Of a DNA stretch of 64,000 nt, positions 10,971 through 23,880 are shown one piece after another. The position numbers and the translations under genes are program-made. The stretch comes from Ectocarpus siliculosus. Lineage: Eukaryota; Sar; Phaeophyceae; Ectocarpales; Ectocarpaceae. Position 1 is the first letter of the stretch. Every line of letters begins with the position of its first letter. The stretch spans positions 3,216,381-3,280,380 of the forward strand of contig FN649748.1 in assembly GCA_000310025.1 (NCBI GenBank). The letters run 5' to 3'. The notes beneath the pieces were generated by a model that saw nothing but the letters and a program-made list of their open reading frames with translations, searched no databases and was not told where the DNA came from.

Positions 10971-13298
10971 CGTAACAGAGTCAACCCTCCACCCTCCCAT
11001 GCACGGAAATACATACTGCCGCCACGCATTGCAAGAACGCGACTGCTGTCTGTGTGCCCCCCAGCGCCAGCGCCCCCCAGCTCGCCCAAGCCTTTGCGGG
11101 TGGCGTCTCGCGGAGAACACCAACACCGAGAGCCCATGCAACAGCCGCATACATCATCAGCGTACAGACCAGCACAGCTTCTTTTGCGGAAGAAAGCAAG
11201 CGTGTGCGTGAGAGTGCCGTGTGGATGGGAGGGCCCACCGCAATATACTGCAACATGCACGAAGGACCAATGCAAGGGGCAAGCACCTCTAATTTATCGC
11301 GGAAAAGGAAGCAACAGACACCTCATCGACACACACACGCACAGAATCAGAAACAACAGCGAAGAGCATGATGCTGCCACCACACCCAACCACGCACAGA
11401 CAGACAGGGAGCAGGCACTCACCTTCCTGCATCGCCATCGTCGCAGAACCGATGATACCGCAAGCATCACTCGTAAACGCTTACTGGCTTCTCATGACGC
11501 CGGAAACAAAAAAAACACCACCGACAAAAATACGCCTCACGATAATTTATCCCAGTAAAACACCGACAGTGTTGCTCGGCGTAGCACAACTCATCGACAA
11601 AAGACGCCACAAAAAACAGCACAAGCAAAGTTGAGCACAAACGCTGTTGCTGACCGCGATACATATGATACAGTTAAATTTTCGATAAACTTGTTTCGGT
11701 ACAAGAAGAAAAAAAATGTATGAATAAAAACGGAGTGCTCCGCCTGACGCTGACCGCGCAACTACGGCCTTCACGATAACAAACAAACAGAACTGGTCCT
11801 CCCACTTGAGTTGCAGAAACCAACATCGCGTTTGCGCTTTCAAGAAAGCAGCTTTTTACGCCCTTCTCTGTCACTCGGCATTTTCGACCTCACGTGCTTC
11901 ATACTACATCAACCGCCATTTCTAGTTTTCCATGCACGGGACCCCTTGAGAGTACCCGATCAGTTGAGTAGATTCTGCAGCAACAACGACGACGCAGGGT
12001 CGTGCCAGTCCAACAGAAACACCCGCAAAATTCAGCTGGAAACCCACCCCTGGTTATCCCACCGCAGTCGCCGACACGACACCCTAGACAAGAACAATTC
12101 CATCCTCCCCTAGTCGCCTGCCTCGTCCACACCGCAAAGATAAACCTTAGCAAACCAACCGGCAGAGGTGTCGCCGCACGTCGTGTCTCCGAACCCGTGC
12201 CCCGCCGGCCTCCACAAAGACACCACCCTCGTTCCCTCGCTGCCCACTTGTAACCCCCACCCCCGCCTGTTCCATCGGGAACCCTACGGGTCAAGTATCC
12301 ATTTTTTTATTGTAGATCGTATTGTTCTTTTACTTTTTTGTCGGTTTTTGCCGTCGTGCGCTTCGCCCGTAGCGTTTGTCGCCCGGCTCCCATCGCCCTC
12401 TCCTCCCGAAACACCGCCGTCCCGCTTCTTTCCCGTTCCGTACCATATACAGCGTGCTGCGCCCCATCACCGCCTTCGTCACGCCCGCCCAGCAGTAGTC
12501 TCCTCACCACACTACCCCACCACAACATCCCCCACATTATCATCGCCCAACGCACCGCAGTGCTTGACAGCGAAACAGCACCAGGGGACCCGCAAGGATA
12601 CGACGCCCTCCTGCAACCTATGCATCCACGGGTTGGAGATCACGTTCCGATAGCATATGGGGGTTTGCGTACCAGACAGAGGATAGCCCAAACAGGCAAC
12701 ACGACAAGCATCCTGTCCCGTTACAACGATCTTACCCCCCTCCCCATATCCCTTCCCACCATTCATTCATTTATTGCCCACACCATGACGGCACGAACTC
12801 CCAAGAGAGCGGGCGAGACATCCGGGGTCAGTCGATAGACCGGTTGATCTGCCCGATGCACGACCGTAACACCGACATGCTCCACAGTCAAAGCTCCCCA
12901 ACGACTGTCAAGACTTCCGCATTGCCACTGGCTCGTTAGGCTACCGCCACCACGACGACAACACCGACACCCTCCCTTAACAGCACTGCAACCCTCAGGA
13001 AACACACAGCGTGTACGGGCCAACGGGCGCCACGACTAACGAGAGTAACCTCAGGGGGTTATCTGCTCAAGTGCTGCATCGAAACGGCGGTGTCAACAGC
13101 ACGGCAAGGCATTTGTGATGCCGCGTTCTCCGCCCCCCCGCCCCCCTGGAACGCCGCCGCAGCAGCAGCAGCAGCGGGTCCTCCCTCTCCCTCCAAAGGC
13201 CTAGCAGTCATCGACGACAGCGGTCGGCCGACCGTACGGGCGGTCACCCCCTTCCCAGGCCGGCCGCTCGGCGAAAAAAAAAGGCGGCCGAGTAAGCA
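10971..13298. other. Intergenic stretch, no gene recognised
   Basis: AC-rich sequence between the gap and the 3' end of the RING gene. Frames are open mainly because of skewed composition. I see no domain motif or phase-closing splice pairs. A possible short last exon of the RING gene may lie at about 13070-13155 (see that entry). Confidence 0.55.
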
Positions 13299-13425
13299 CT
13301 AAGCGGACGACTCACCACCACCGCCACCGCCTCCGGCGTTCGCCAGCCACGTCGCCACCGCCTCCGACACACGGTGACGGGGAGAACCCCACGTGGGGGC
13401 GGCCCTAACGACCTCCGTCGCGGTG

Positions 13426-13463
<38 letters not shown>

Positions 13464-13998
13464 TGACGATGACGACGACCTCGTGTTCCTCGTCACCGAC
13501 CTCGTTACCCTAGCCGTGGCCGAGATCGAAGGCGACGCCGACGAGTTCAGAGACGCCGCGCCGGGGGCGGCGCGCCGGGCGGGCATGCGCTCCTCCAACC
13601 CCGCCAGCCGCGCAAGCAGGTCCATGCGGGAGGGCACTTCCGCCGCCGCCGCTGCGGCCGCTTCGTTACTAACGCCGCCGCGGCGGGCCTCCCCCTGCTG
13701 CTGCTCGCGCTGCCGCGACCTCTCCTCCTCCTCGACTTCCCCCAGCCGGCGGGAGCGGTCGGCCGCCCGCCGCTGCGCCCGAAGCCGCTCCGCTTCCAGC
13801 GTAATAGAAGCCAATGCCCTGCGGGCAGCGGCGGCGTTCACGGCCGCCATTGTCCGCTCGAGGCTGAGCTCCTGCTGCTGTTGCTCGCGCTGCTGCGACC
13901 TCTCCTGCTCCTCCTCCTCACCCAGCCGGCCGGAGCGCTCGGTCGCCCTCCTCTGCGCGCGAAGCCGCTCCGCCTCCTGGGCCGCAGCGGCAGCGGCA

Positions 13999-14030
<32 letters not shown>

Positions 14031-17000
14031 AGACCTGGCCGCAGTCGCGGTGGCAATGGCCAACCCTCGAGGCGTGCTGATGGGCAAAATGCTAGAATTG
14101 GAGAACCTCACGGGCTCAGCGGCAGCAGCGTAAGAGGCGCGGCTGGCGGAAAAAGCCGCCGCCTCGGCGGCAGAGGCGAAGGATCGTCCCCTCCCCATAA
14201 TGCTGTTGTTCGCGAACCCTGCCACGGTATATCTCATTCTGGGACCCCTAGTAGCCGCAGCACCCGACGGGGGAGCAGCGGCGGGGGCGGCGGCGGCGGT
14301 GGCGGGGACGGGGGCGGCGGCGGCGGGGGCGGGGGCGGCGGCGGGGGCGGCGGCAGCAGCGGCCACGGAGTCCCACCACTCCGAAACGACGCCCGGGGAT
14401 GCACCCCTCTGCTCGGCTCTGGCCTTCACCGCCGCGACTAAGCGGGCCCGGGTCCCCGCCGCCTGCCTGGCCTGGGCCTCCGCCAACGCCTCCCGCGCCA
14501 GCCGTTGCCGCTCGCGGGCGGCCGTCAGGGTGGCCTGGTGCTGCGCCCGCAGTTCCGCTTCCCGCCGGGCGCGGGACGCGGTGAGGGCGGCCTGGCGCTC
14601 GACGGTCATAGCCTCGATGGCCAACTGGCGGGCCCGGAGCATGGCCTGCTGGCCCGCGTTCATGGAGCCTCCCGCGGCCTGCGTGTTGTGGTAATCGCAA
14701 TACCGTTCCCCCGTGAGGAGCGTACAGCGCGCGCATCACAGTGCCGGAGGACAAAAAAAAAAATTTGAACGTTTTCGAAGCGGGTGCAGTAGGAAGATCA
14801 GAAGTGGTGTGTGTGGAGGGTCGACTTTTGTTCGCCATGATTGATATTGCAATGCAGACGCGTGAGTAAGTCGGTCTACACAGCACGAGTGCCCGCGCGT
14901 TCTCATGCGGACGACGCCTATATATATATGTACATATAAGATTTGGTCAATTTTCATGCCTCGGAGTTTCTTTCTCTCGCGGCAGGGAGTCTTTCATCGC
15001 AATTCCTTCTCAGGGGCACGCAGGAGGCTCGTCGGTACATTAACGACCGTGCCCGGAGCTCGGTAGGCCTCCGTGGCGCGTGTGGTTGACGGCCAAAGTT
15101 GCGAAAACTGGCTCAAAACCCCGGGGACGCGTTCCGCGCTGACAAAGCCTGGCGAACCAATTCTGAAACCTATCAAACCCATCAAATACGACGGTTTGAA
15201 ATATTTGCCTCTTGCCTCTCCACTTTCGTTCGTTCGTTCATTCATTCGATGATTCATGGCTGTGACTCTTCGTGTCATCGCATTGTCCAACAGCAGTACC
15301 TACGTTTACTACAATTCGCAGCGGGCCAAGTGTAGAAAAGTCTGAGAGCATGCACCCAGCCGCAGTGTTGAACATGTCCCATTTGTGGTGTTGTTTCGGC
15401 TTCAAATTCGGTTTTCATCGGTAATCTAATACCATCATCAATCAAAGACATCATGCATGGAAGTCTGAGTTTTCGCTGCCAAACTATTGTCCGCTCGAGC
15501 TGGCTCCAATGTAGAACAACAACGTGCGCGATGTTTTGTGCGGAAAAACAAGCGTTGTAAGACACATAGTCCCTCTTGGGGCAATGCGCACGTGGTCTTG
15601 CGTCACCTGAGGGAGGGTAGACACCCACGTCCCGAAGGGAGACCTTGTACATATATATATATATATTGCGTCCCATTCACTGAAAAATAAAAAATACCAC
15701 CCAACAACAAAAACACACCCATACAGCAGTATCGTATATCGTTCGTGGGCAACAGCAACATGCGAGAAAAAATAAATCCCAGTTCGGGATTTCGAGCTCA
15801 CGCCTCAAACGCAAGAATTTCGCGAGGTTACCAGAATATCGGCCTCGGAGACAATTCTTTGGAGACTGACTGCATAGGAATCCCACGCGTCCAAGTAACA
15901 GTATGCCCACATTTCGTACCTACCAGGTATATCTCTACCGGGAGCAATGTGCGGCTTGATCCCGACTGCCTCAACACCGTAAGATTCACGATGTTCAGGA
16001 AACTTGACTGCTCGGCATGAGGCTTCGAACGTGCATTTTCAACGATCTGTCTCGACGTTTGAAGGACCGCCTTACGCAGGATTCTTAGAGTATCTAGAAA
16101 AAGAATACGGAGGGGGCACGCAGACTATATCCCTAACCCTAACCCCAAAGCACGGATTGCGCAAAAGAAGGCTTACCTCCGGGTGAACGGTGCGTGCCTC
16201 CTCAATCGCCTGCTTCTTCTTGGACATCTTGCGGACGCGGACGTCCTTGACGAAGATCTTGTCGACCTTCATGGTTTGACACGTGCGTGCATGGACGCGC
16301 GCGCATTGATTGTACACCAGCATTAAGCTGACGGGAGCGCGATGGTGGTCAGAGAGGGATATACAGGAACAACACGCGCGACACGCAGGAGAATGAACAA
16401 AAATAACACCGAAAACAACAGCAGAAAAAATGTTCCGAAAAAGGGCCTCTACTCGGGAGGGAAGGCGAAAAAAAATTCGTTCCATACCACCACGGCCGGT
16501 GTATGGCAGTCCCTTTGTTTTGTACGGAGAAGAGGGACTCTCTCTCTCTCCCCGGGCTTCTTGTTTTAGACAGGATGCGTGTCGGGTGAGGGGAAATCTG
16601 CTGGATACTGGACCCATGTTTCTTTCACATCGGGGACGGTAGTTCGGATGAACTTGCCGCAAGAGAACGTGTTTCTTTTTCCCTCCAAGAGTGCGGGATA
16701 GGACACCCTTCTGGACAAGGGGTCATCACGGACAAGAACAACGACACGTACGTAATACGACATTTGCTCTGCCCCGCCATGTCAACCTAGAAAGACATCC
16801 GTCGCCTTCCCAATGTATGTAGCAAGGTCGATTTACCCCCACAAGACGACTCGACCATGGCTATTGTAGAGGAAAACGAGGCAAACACAAACACAACAGA
16901 TACGCCAGAGGTGGACGAGAAGAAAAGAAATGGATTTCTGGTGTTCTGTGGAACAAAAGGGGGGAAAACACACACACTTAAAAGCGGTCACTCGTACTCA

Positions 17001-19064
17001 CGGGTTGCTTGACCCTCGCCGCGCGACGCCTCATCCTGTTGCGCTGCTTCTTGGTGGCGTTCTTCCTGTTCTTGTCGCGCTGCAAAAAACAAAAAAAAAC
17101 GCACAAGCACAGACGTGATCGAGGTGGAGGGAGGTCCAGAAACGAATCGCAGGGACGGAGATGTTGAATCGAGATACAGCAGTTGCAAGCGTCATACAGC
17201 GATTTATCGGCCGACTAACCTACGACAGGAACGGATACAGCCGGCCGCAGGAATGACACACGCGGCCGTGGGGTTGAGTCTTGTCCTCTTGGCAACCCGC
17301 ACTCACCTCGTTGCGTAGCTTCTCCTTTTCTATATCCTTGGGCGACAGAGTCTTCTTGATCTTGTTGAAAGGGAAGCGGCAGCTTGGGCAGAGGGCGCTG
17401 TCCCCTCTGTTGGACGCCCAATCGTGGATGCACCCGAAGCAGAAGGTGTGCCCCTGGAAACAGCGGGGGTGCGCGCGAACAAACCATCCCCAGAACGAAA
17501 AGACGGGTCGGCAGACAAGCAGGGAAATAGAAAACAAATCAAGGCGGTGTTGCACAGCAAGTCATGACTTTCGCAGGCGATGTAGCGTCGGTGATGACGG
17601 TGACGGTGGCGTGCAAGCGGAGAATGAAAATCGTCGGCTTCGACAACGAAAAAAAAACAACGGAGAAAGATGAAAGTCAGCGGTATCGAAAAACGAGAAG
17701 TAAGAGAGCGCCGGGTGGCCGTTGGAGGCGAGACCACATGCTCTCTCTGAGACTCCTCACCCTCTCTCTCTCTCTCTCTAAGATCACGACATCATCCCGT
17801 TTTTGTTGTTCTCCTGGCTCTGGTCTCCTGCCGTTGTTCTACCAGACATGCTTCCTTCTTCGCTCTGCCCAATTTGATTCGTTCAGTCATACATAGCCTG
17901 CCGCTCAAACATGCTCGTTTTCTCGGCTGTGCTTCTAGGAACAGAGCACATGCGGGACAGAGGGTGGAAACGGAACGGAAAGGTATACATGGTTACTCCA
18001 TGGTCCATTTCCCTTGTGCACAAGGCTGGTCGCCTTATGTACGGTCGGTCGGTGAAATCGCTTGACACAGATTATCATGGAGCTCCCATACTCTTGACAG
18101 TGTCCGGTACCCGGAATAAGGCGACCAAATCCTTTGGCGGTGTATGGGGCGGTTTAGACAGGGACCACCACTGGGAAGGGCCACACTCTTCGAATGAACA
18201 ACGGCCACCCGCGAGAGCTGACACGCAAAAACGCACACGAAAAAACAAAGCAAAGCACACACAAAAAATCGCAGATAAAAGGAAACAAGAGATTTAGAGA
18301 GGTGACTCGACTCGACTCACGCAAGCGATGATGCCTCTTTCGATGTCAGGCAGGGCTTCTAGGCAGATGATGCACAGCTCTCCCTTCTTCGCATCGTCCG
18401 CCGCCGCTTTCCTAGTCCTCTCAACGTCTGCGGCGGCAGGTGTCAAAACACGGAAGTTGTGGTTGCGATAAGACGTGGCGGGTGGGTGTGGAGGACCGCG
18501 AGCACAAGGGGGTGGATGACCAAAACGTCCTCTTTCAATTTTCATGGCAAAAAACAGCGACCAACCCATCTGTCTCTACATCCGTGGGCATGAGCACAAG
18601 ACGATGGTTTCGCATCGAAGCAAGCCATCCCTGCCCGTCGACACGAGGAAACGTGGATGATTTCGGAGCGAACTGGCAACAGCCGTCCGTGCGTTACCGC
18701 TAAATCTACTGGTGTTCCTTAATTTTCTTGCATGCTTCATGCTACATTCGACAATCTCCCAATCCACCCACCTTCGCTTCACACGGTTGGACACGGAGGC
18801 CCACGGGATAACGTACCGTGGAGGCACAACACACGGAACACCATGGAAGCAAATGGGTGTACACATCAAACAACAGGTGCTGCTGCTGCTGAGAAAACAA
18901 CAGCAGCATCCACACAGAAGCACCAAACGCCATACTACTGCTGTACCTTCTGGATGAGGCGCGGGAATCTTCTTGGTGATGAGCGACTTCGGCAAGAAGG
19001 GCGCCAGGGCGGGGTGGCGCTTGTTGTTGTTGGGGGCGTCCCCCGGTGGTGTCCCGTTGTTCAT
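13299..19064 (-). CDS. RING-HC finger protein with long Ala/Arg/Glu-rich coiled-coil tail
   Basis: Likely E3 ubiquitin ligase. Exons on the - strand: 19064-18947, 18427-18321, 17453-17307, 17079-17002, 16266-16177 and 14678-13299. Every join closes in phase and gives about 639 residues. The RING is split by an intron: CIIC..IIAC then GHTFCFGC..LCPSC, a full C3HC4 set. A basic segment follows (RDKNRKNATKKQRNRMRRR, then KIFVKDVRVRKMSKKKQ). The last exon is about 460 residues of coiled-coil and Ala-rich sequence, including two copies of an EAERLRAQRRA..RLGE..ER module. The acceptor of exon 5 (atgaag) is weak. A consensus donor (gtgagt, starts 13315) lies just before the stop, so the gene could splice on to a short extra exon. 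Substrate and compartment cannot be told. PHRF1/SCAF-type RING proteins are the nearest style I know, but the tail is not theirs. Confidence 0.75.
13690..13985 (-). repeat. Internal duplicated module in the RING protein tail
   Basis: Two copies, 13696-13801 and 13872-13981, encode the same heptad-like EAERLRAQRRA-(T/A)-(E/D)-RS module ending in QREQQQ. The reading frame is kept in both, which supports the minus-strand frame being the coding one. Confidence 0.8.
14682..16176 (-). other. Long intron of the RING gene
   Basis: Between a gtaagc donor (16176) and a caacacgcag acceptor (ends 14679). It holds two short (TA)n runs (14921-14940, 15651-15666) and a short telomere-like string near 16130. 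No exon was seen inside it. Confidence 0.6.
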
Positions 19065-19301
19065 GTTGGAAGCGGATGCGTAGAATCAAACCTTCAAACA
19101 AGCAGATGCCACAAGCGTGAAAGGGGGGGCGAATAGAAATAGGGGTCGGCATGACCAGTGCTGAGCATCGAAACCGCGAGCTTTGTTACGGAACTGGCAC
19201 GTTGCAAATTGCTTGCAGCGACTCGGTAAACAGAGGGGGTATCGGCAAACCGCTGCCTGTAGACAACCACCGCCGCCGGGTTGGGCTCGATTGTGCTGTT
19301 G

Positions 19302-19333
<32 letters not shown>

Positions 19334-21000
19334 GGTGTCTTCCACAAAAGAAATCTCTACTCCGAACCTTCCAATATCCGTACTGGTCGGGCTTTGGACT
19401 GGGCCTGTTTCAGCAGTAGTGATGTATTTAGTATATAGGGGGAACAAATTCCGCCTAGCAGAAAAGAGCCCAAGCCGTACAAATTCGAAATTTGATTTCG
19501 TCACTCGCAGCTTGAGTCCACAGGGGACGAGTATTTACATAACCCTTGTTGGGCTACGGGCCAAACTTAGCTCGGAACGGTCACCGGCCACGTGCCAAAA
19601 CAAAACAGTAAGGGAGTGTTTGGCACCACGCACGTGTAGAAACCAAACGTGCGGAAGACATAAACGAAGATTTTCAAGGAGTTGTCATAGCGGCCAGTTC
19701 CGGCCCGACCCCTGCACACGGCCGTGTTCCTTTTCAACCATATGATGGCCACCCAACTGCTGTCTTGTTGGTCTTTTTCCCTGTAAAAAGGGCCAGGATC
19801 GGTTGCTGCGCGCTGTTGCTGATATAAAACGAAGCGGGCTCCAAAGCCTGCTGCTGTAGCCGTGTACGTACGCATGTTGCCGGTTGAGCGGGGGATAGGG
19901 TGTCCAAAGTCATGGAACGGTGATCTCGCTGAGCCCACGACAAAAATCTTCAACCTCTCGTAAACTCCAAGTCTCGCAAGACAAACGATCCTTTGTCAGC
20001 GGGCAGCCCCCCGGACTAATCTGTTTTTTATGTCTTTATGTGTGTTTGGAGGAGATCCGTTGCTGGCTGCACTTCTGTCTCTGCAGGGAATGACGATACA
20101 AAACGAGCAGACAGAGTTGCTTGGAGCGAGGGAGAAGCGAGCCTTGCGGTAATGGAACACGCTCAATCTCAACCCTTCTTGTGTGCGGATGAGTCTGTTC
20201 GAGCCCTCGACACGAGTTGCGCTGGCAAGCATGGCGTTGTACAACGAAACGATGTATCTGTGCATATCACAGACTACAAGCAGTAGACAGCAAGTAGGCT
20301 GCTGTATCCTACTTTTCATGTGATCGGCACTGTTGTAGAGCAGTTCTCAGTCACCACACTTCCACCTAAACAATGCTCCGGCACCTTCACAGAAAAAACG
20401 TAGCCCCAAGCGGCATAAACAGCGCCTTCTAAGGAGCGAAGAAAGAGGAGAGCTAGCGCTATATGCACGTCCGCAGGGGTAGGCGTCCCGGAACGTTGTA
20501 CCTGTCGTCGTGTCAACTCAACACCCTCACTACTGCAATCGCGCCAGCAGCAGACTATTGCAGAGAGAAACCCAACGCACGGCGGGCCATCCGCAGCAGC
20601 TACAGGTAGAGTCAAGGAGCCCACGCCACTACACTGGGTCTTCGCATACCTTCGACACGGTGATGGTTATCTGAGCTAATCTCACCTGTGTGATCGGTGT
20701 GTGATGGGACTTGCTGGGCAAGGCAGGCGCGGAGTATCGAGATGTCGGACGTCGCGAGCGTGTGAACAGCAGGGAACAGCGCCTCGAAGAGGAGAGGTAG
20801 TCAAAACGATCCGGATGGACAGTTTCGTACTTGTAGATTCTCTCTCACTTTACTCCCTCTCTCTCTACTCTCTGCCCCTCTGTCTGACGGCTGTCTCTGT
20901 CTCTGCCTCTGCTCTGTCTCTGCCGCAAGGGTTTGCGATAGAGTTGTGAGCTCGGTCTCGTACCACAGGTGGGGGTGGCGCGAATGGCGCTAACAAGGAT

Positions 21001-21276
21001 GGGGGGGGGGAGCCGGCAGCGAAAACATGCCTCCTCGAAGCGAGATTATTTATTTGGCGTTTCGAAACTGTTTTCGACAACGCGATGTAGCAGTTAATTA
21101 CACACTGTAGTTACGACGACCATTTGTTGGATCGTCGTCTGGGGGGGGGGAGTCGGCAGCGAAAGCATGCCTCCTCGAAGCGAGATTATTTTTTGGGCGT
21201 TTCGAAATTGTTTTCGACAACGCGATGTAGCAGTTACACACAGCACTTTACTGACGACCATTTGTTGGATCGTTGT
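21001..21276 (+). repeat. Two tandem copies of a ~140-bp unit
   Basis: Unit 1 starts at 21001 and unit 2 at 21141. Both run poly-G, a(g)ccggcagcgaaa, catgcctcctcgaagcgaga, gcgtttcgaaa, ttttcgacaacgcgatgtag, then ccatttgttggatcg. A third, inverted piece (cgatccaacaaatgg) follows at 21285-21300. Units differ by a few substitutions and small indels. Confidence 0.85.
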
Positions 21277-22280
21277 CGTCAGCGCGATCCAACAAATGGA
21301 AGCAGAAGGATGGGAGCAGGAGGCCTCCATGGCGAGTTAGCAGGGGTTGCGGCTGGTCCTTCGAGTGCGTGTATTTTTTAGAACACGGAACCTTTTCCCC
21401 GTTGCCCTTTTGGGTGCACGCACGTGACATACAGCAATAAATGCACCCCATTTTGCAGGAACGGCCTCCTTCTGAACAAGCCCTGTGTCATCCCACCGCC
21501 CCGTCTGCAAGGTCTTCGGCGTAAAATCCTACCCGATGTGACCATCCGTTCTTTGCAATTCCCCTCGTACCAAGGGAAATTGGGGTGTAAGTCGGCGTAA
21601 ACGGGTGTGTAGCTTACAGGCCGATATTAGGCGCCAAGGAAAAGTAGGAAGCGAAAGCGGCCTCACCAATGCATCTTACACGCTGCAGTACTTTTCACAA
21701 TATGTTCCGCACCGGGCGAAGAAGAGAAAACAACGCTACTATTCTAGGCTGAGCGATTTTCAAGGATATCTGCTCCGACTGCTCTCTGAGCGCTCTCGGC
21801 ACAGGCAGGCGGGAAAGTATCCTTCAGGCGAGGCCCTCCTGCCGGAGAATCAATCTTGACCCAACTGAATGCCTTGCTGAACTGTTTGGCACTAACCACA
21901 TCATCGTCAAACACCCGCACAAAGAGTAGCACTATCACCACCATGAGGTAGTTTAATAACTTTGGTGCCCCCCGTGCGAGAAGTTCATCAATCCTTAGAG
22001 GGATCATCAGCTGCAGTGTGCTGCGGGAATCTTCGTGGATACCTTATGGCTGTCAAGAAACAAGTCGGTTTGGTGGCTGAGCTGGGTCAGCACACCCTTG
22101 TCATAATCGGGACACACACGGTCAGGCAAACACGAAAAAAATTGAAATACCAACGACGAGGCGAATGCAGCATCCCGTGCAAATAATTCGACCAATATAC
22201 CCCGTACACCCAACTTGCCGAACACCATATGCTCTGGTAAGGGACGAAATCGATCTCATAATGGGACTCGCGAGGAATAC

Positions 22281-22412
22281 GTGTTGTTGTTGTTGTTGTT
22301 GTTGTTGTCTTCAAATTAAAAAACCGTTCCGGTCTCCGATCAGTACCTTCTAATGTCCGCACTGACTGGTCCAACAGACGCGGGCGCCTTCCGTGGTCAC
22401 AAGCCAACTGCC
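22281..22412 (+). repeat. Dispersed repeat headed by (GTT)n, copy 2
   Basis: (GTT)n, then gtcttcaaattaaaaaaccg, then ccgttccggtctccgatcag. Relatives: 10038-10145 on the same strand, 37600-37672 on the other strand (with the GTT run and aaaaaaccgttccg) and a weaker one at 19294-19400. Confidence 0.7.
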
Positions 22413-22439
22413 CCACCAAATATGACACGAAATATGCGC

Positions 22440-22440
<1 letters not shown>

Positions 22441-22480
<40 letters not shown>
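22441..22480. repeat. (TC)n microsatellite
   Basis: About 19 TC units in intergenic sequence. Confidence 0.9.
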
Positions 22481-22482
<2 letters not shown>

Positions 22483-23000
22483 TTCTCTCTCGTGGCAGAC
22501 TCGAGGGGGTGCGTGCACTGAGGGATTCGGAGCGATACCGCAGTTAGGAGAAACACTTTGGAGGAGTCATTAGATGTCGTGGCGCCGTGGGTCACACTAC
22601 ATCGGTAGACTCGAGAGCGAAATGCTGGTGGTGATTTTCGTTCGTTTTCCTGAGAATTTCTGGATGGATTTACAATGTGGCGCCACTTGCGCGTGTACTT
22701 CTTGCTACGTCATTCATCTACCACCAATGGTTCATGACATCAACAACCTCCCCTCTGACAAGCGTTTTCCGCGGCAACAAATATTTTCCGGCTCTCCTTT
22801 CCTAGGGCTTTTACATGTAGCTCCCCGGCCGCTCCATAAGACTCCTTACACGTATGTCCTCAATCGCACGAAAATGTTTGACCGTACGCTGTGGACTTTC
22901 GACTTTCGACCAGTCTCATCTCCGACCTTTGGCCTTGATGCTCGGTGACTTTTCCAGAATTAATGTTACCGTCGTTATTAAAGCAGTAGGCGCTTCGGTG

Positions 23001-23880
23001 TCATATCGTAAACAACACCAGTGACCCTAAATAAGCCCGAATGCAGCAGGTTTTCTTCACACTGCCACCAGCAGCAATATCACAAGCGGCTAGGTCCTTG
23101 AACTGCTTCTTCCTCCGCATTTGCTTGGGTGCCGTGTCTGTCTCCTCGTTTAGGATTGCCGCGGCGTCGGTGATCTTTTTCAAGGCCACCGAAGCTGCTC
23201 GCCTCCGGCCCCGTCCGGAGGTGGCAGCATGAGCCGATTCTGCAACGGTGCTGCTGGACACCGACATTGATGCTTGGGGTGGGGCGCCTTGGCACTCTTT
23301 CGAGTGGTCGATCACCTTTTGGGCGGGGTACTCCGTGGTGCGTACGGCGCACTGCAAGGAGTAACCCCTGTACGCCGGCTTGGTGACGTTACCGCAGGAG
23401 GATCTGAGGGGTTGGACAGTGAGACGTAGAAGGTCGGCTTTGGGTGAACTGCCTCGCGGGCACGTATGCTGAACCCACGCGATGTCAAGCGCGTATGGAC
23501 CGAGCTCATCGACGAGCGTCGGAGTAGTTGATACTTCACCAAAGGCGTGCCCTCTCAGCGAAGGTTTGCATGGTTCGTACTCACATGGCGAGATGGCCTG
23601 GCATCTCCACCACTTGCTCCCCGCATACACGGCAGGTCGGGTAGCGTACGCCTTCCGCTTGTCCGACCAAGCGCGACAGAAACAGGGCAACGCCGCTCGT
23701 ACTCCGCAGGGATTCGCCGCTGCACCGGGGGGGCTCGGAGGGTACCGTAAATGTGATAGGCTTAGCCGCCTCGCGGTGAGGTCTTGCTGCCAGGCGATCG
23801 GTCGGGGGGCTGGTAGCCTCCACAGCGTCGCCCCTTGCCGCGGCCCCCTGTGCATTCGAAGCTTGAGGATGAGCGAATTC
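23001..23880 (-). CDS. Small zinc-motif protein, function unknown
   Basis: Two exons join in phase: 23880-23585 and 23367-23001 (intron 217 bases; donor gtgagt, acceptor gcgtacag). The joined reading gives TCRVCGEQVVEMPGHLAM, then GYSLQCAVRTTEYP and VIDHSKEC. That is C-x2-C-x9-H followed by C and H-x3-C, the spacing style of small treble-clef/UBZ-like fingers. A basic tail follows (GRGRRRAASVALKK, MRRKKQFKDL) and suggests a nuclear or nucleic-acid role. The 5' end is open: an acceptor (gttggtag) stands at 23881 and no ATG precedes the frame, so at least one upstream exon is missing. An unspliced frame also runs through the intron from 23945, but its upstream part lacks the finger. Not matched to a known family; a transposon-derived protein is also possible. 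Confidence 0.5.

Larger units (their letters stand above)
19065..22999. other. Repeat-rich intergenic stretch
   Basis: No gene recognised. Contents: (GTT)n/(GGT)n near 19294-19337, two tandem 140-bp units at 21001-21276, (GTT)n at 22281-22308 heading a dispersed repeat, and (TC)n at 22441-22480. The upstream side of the RING gene start (19064) is included and shows no clear TATA box. Confidence 0.6.

Noticed and set aside
10683-11275. ORFs running across the N gap at 10866
   Set aside because: They depend on 100 unknown bases and a poly-G tract.
13393-14133. Plus-strand ORF with Asp/Ala and Ser runs opposite the RING gene tail
   Set aside because: It is the complement of the Ala/Ser/Arg-rich exon; the minus strand has heptad-like conserved modules and phase-matched splice sites.
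16126-16146. Telomere-like ccctaaccctaacccc string
   Set aside because: Only about two and a half units inside an otherwise ordinary intron/intergenic context; not a telomere or an array.
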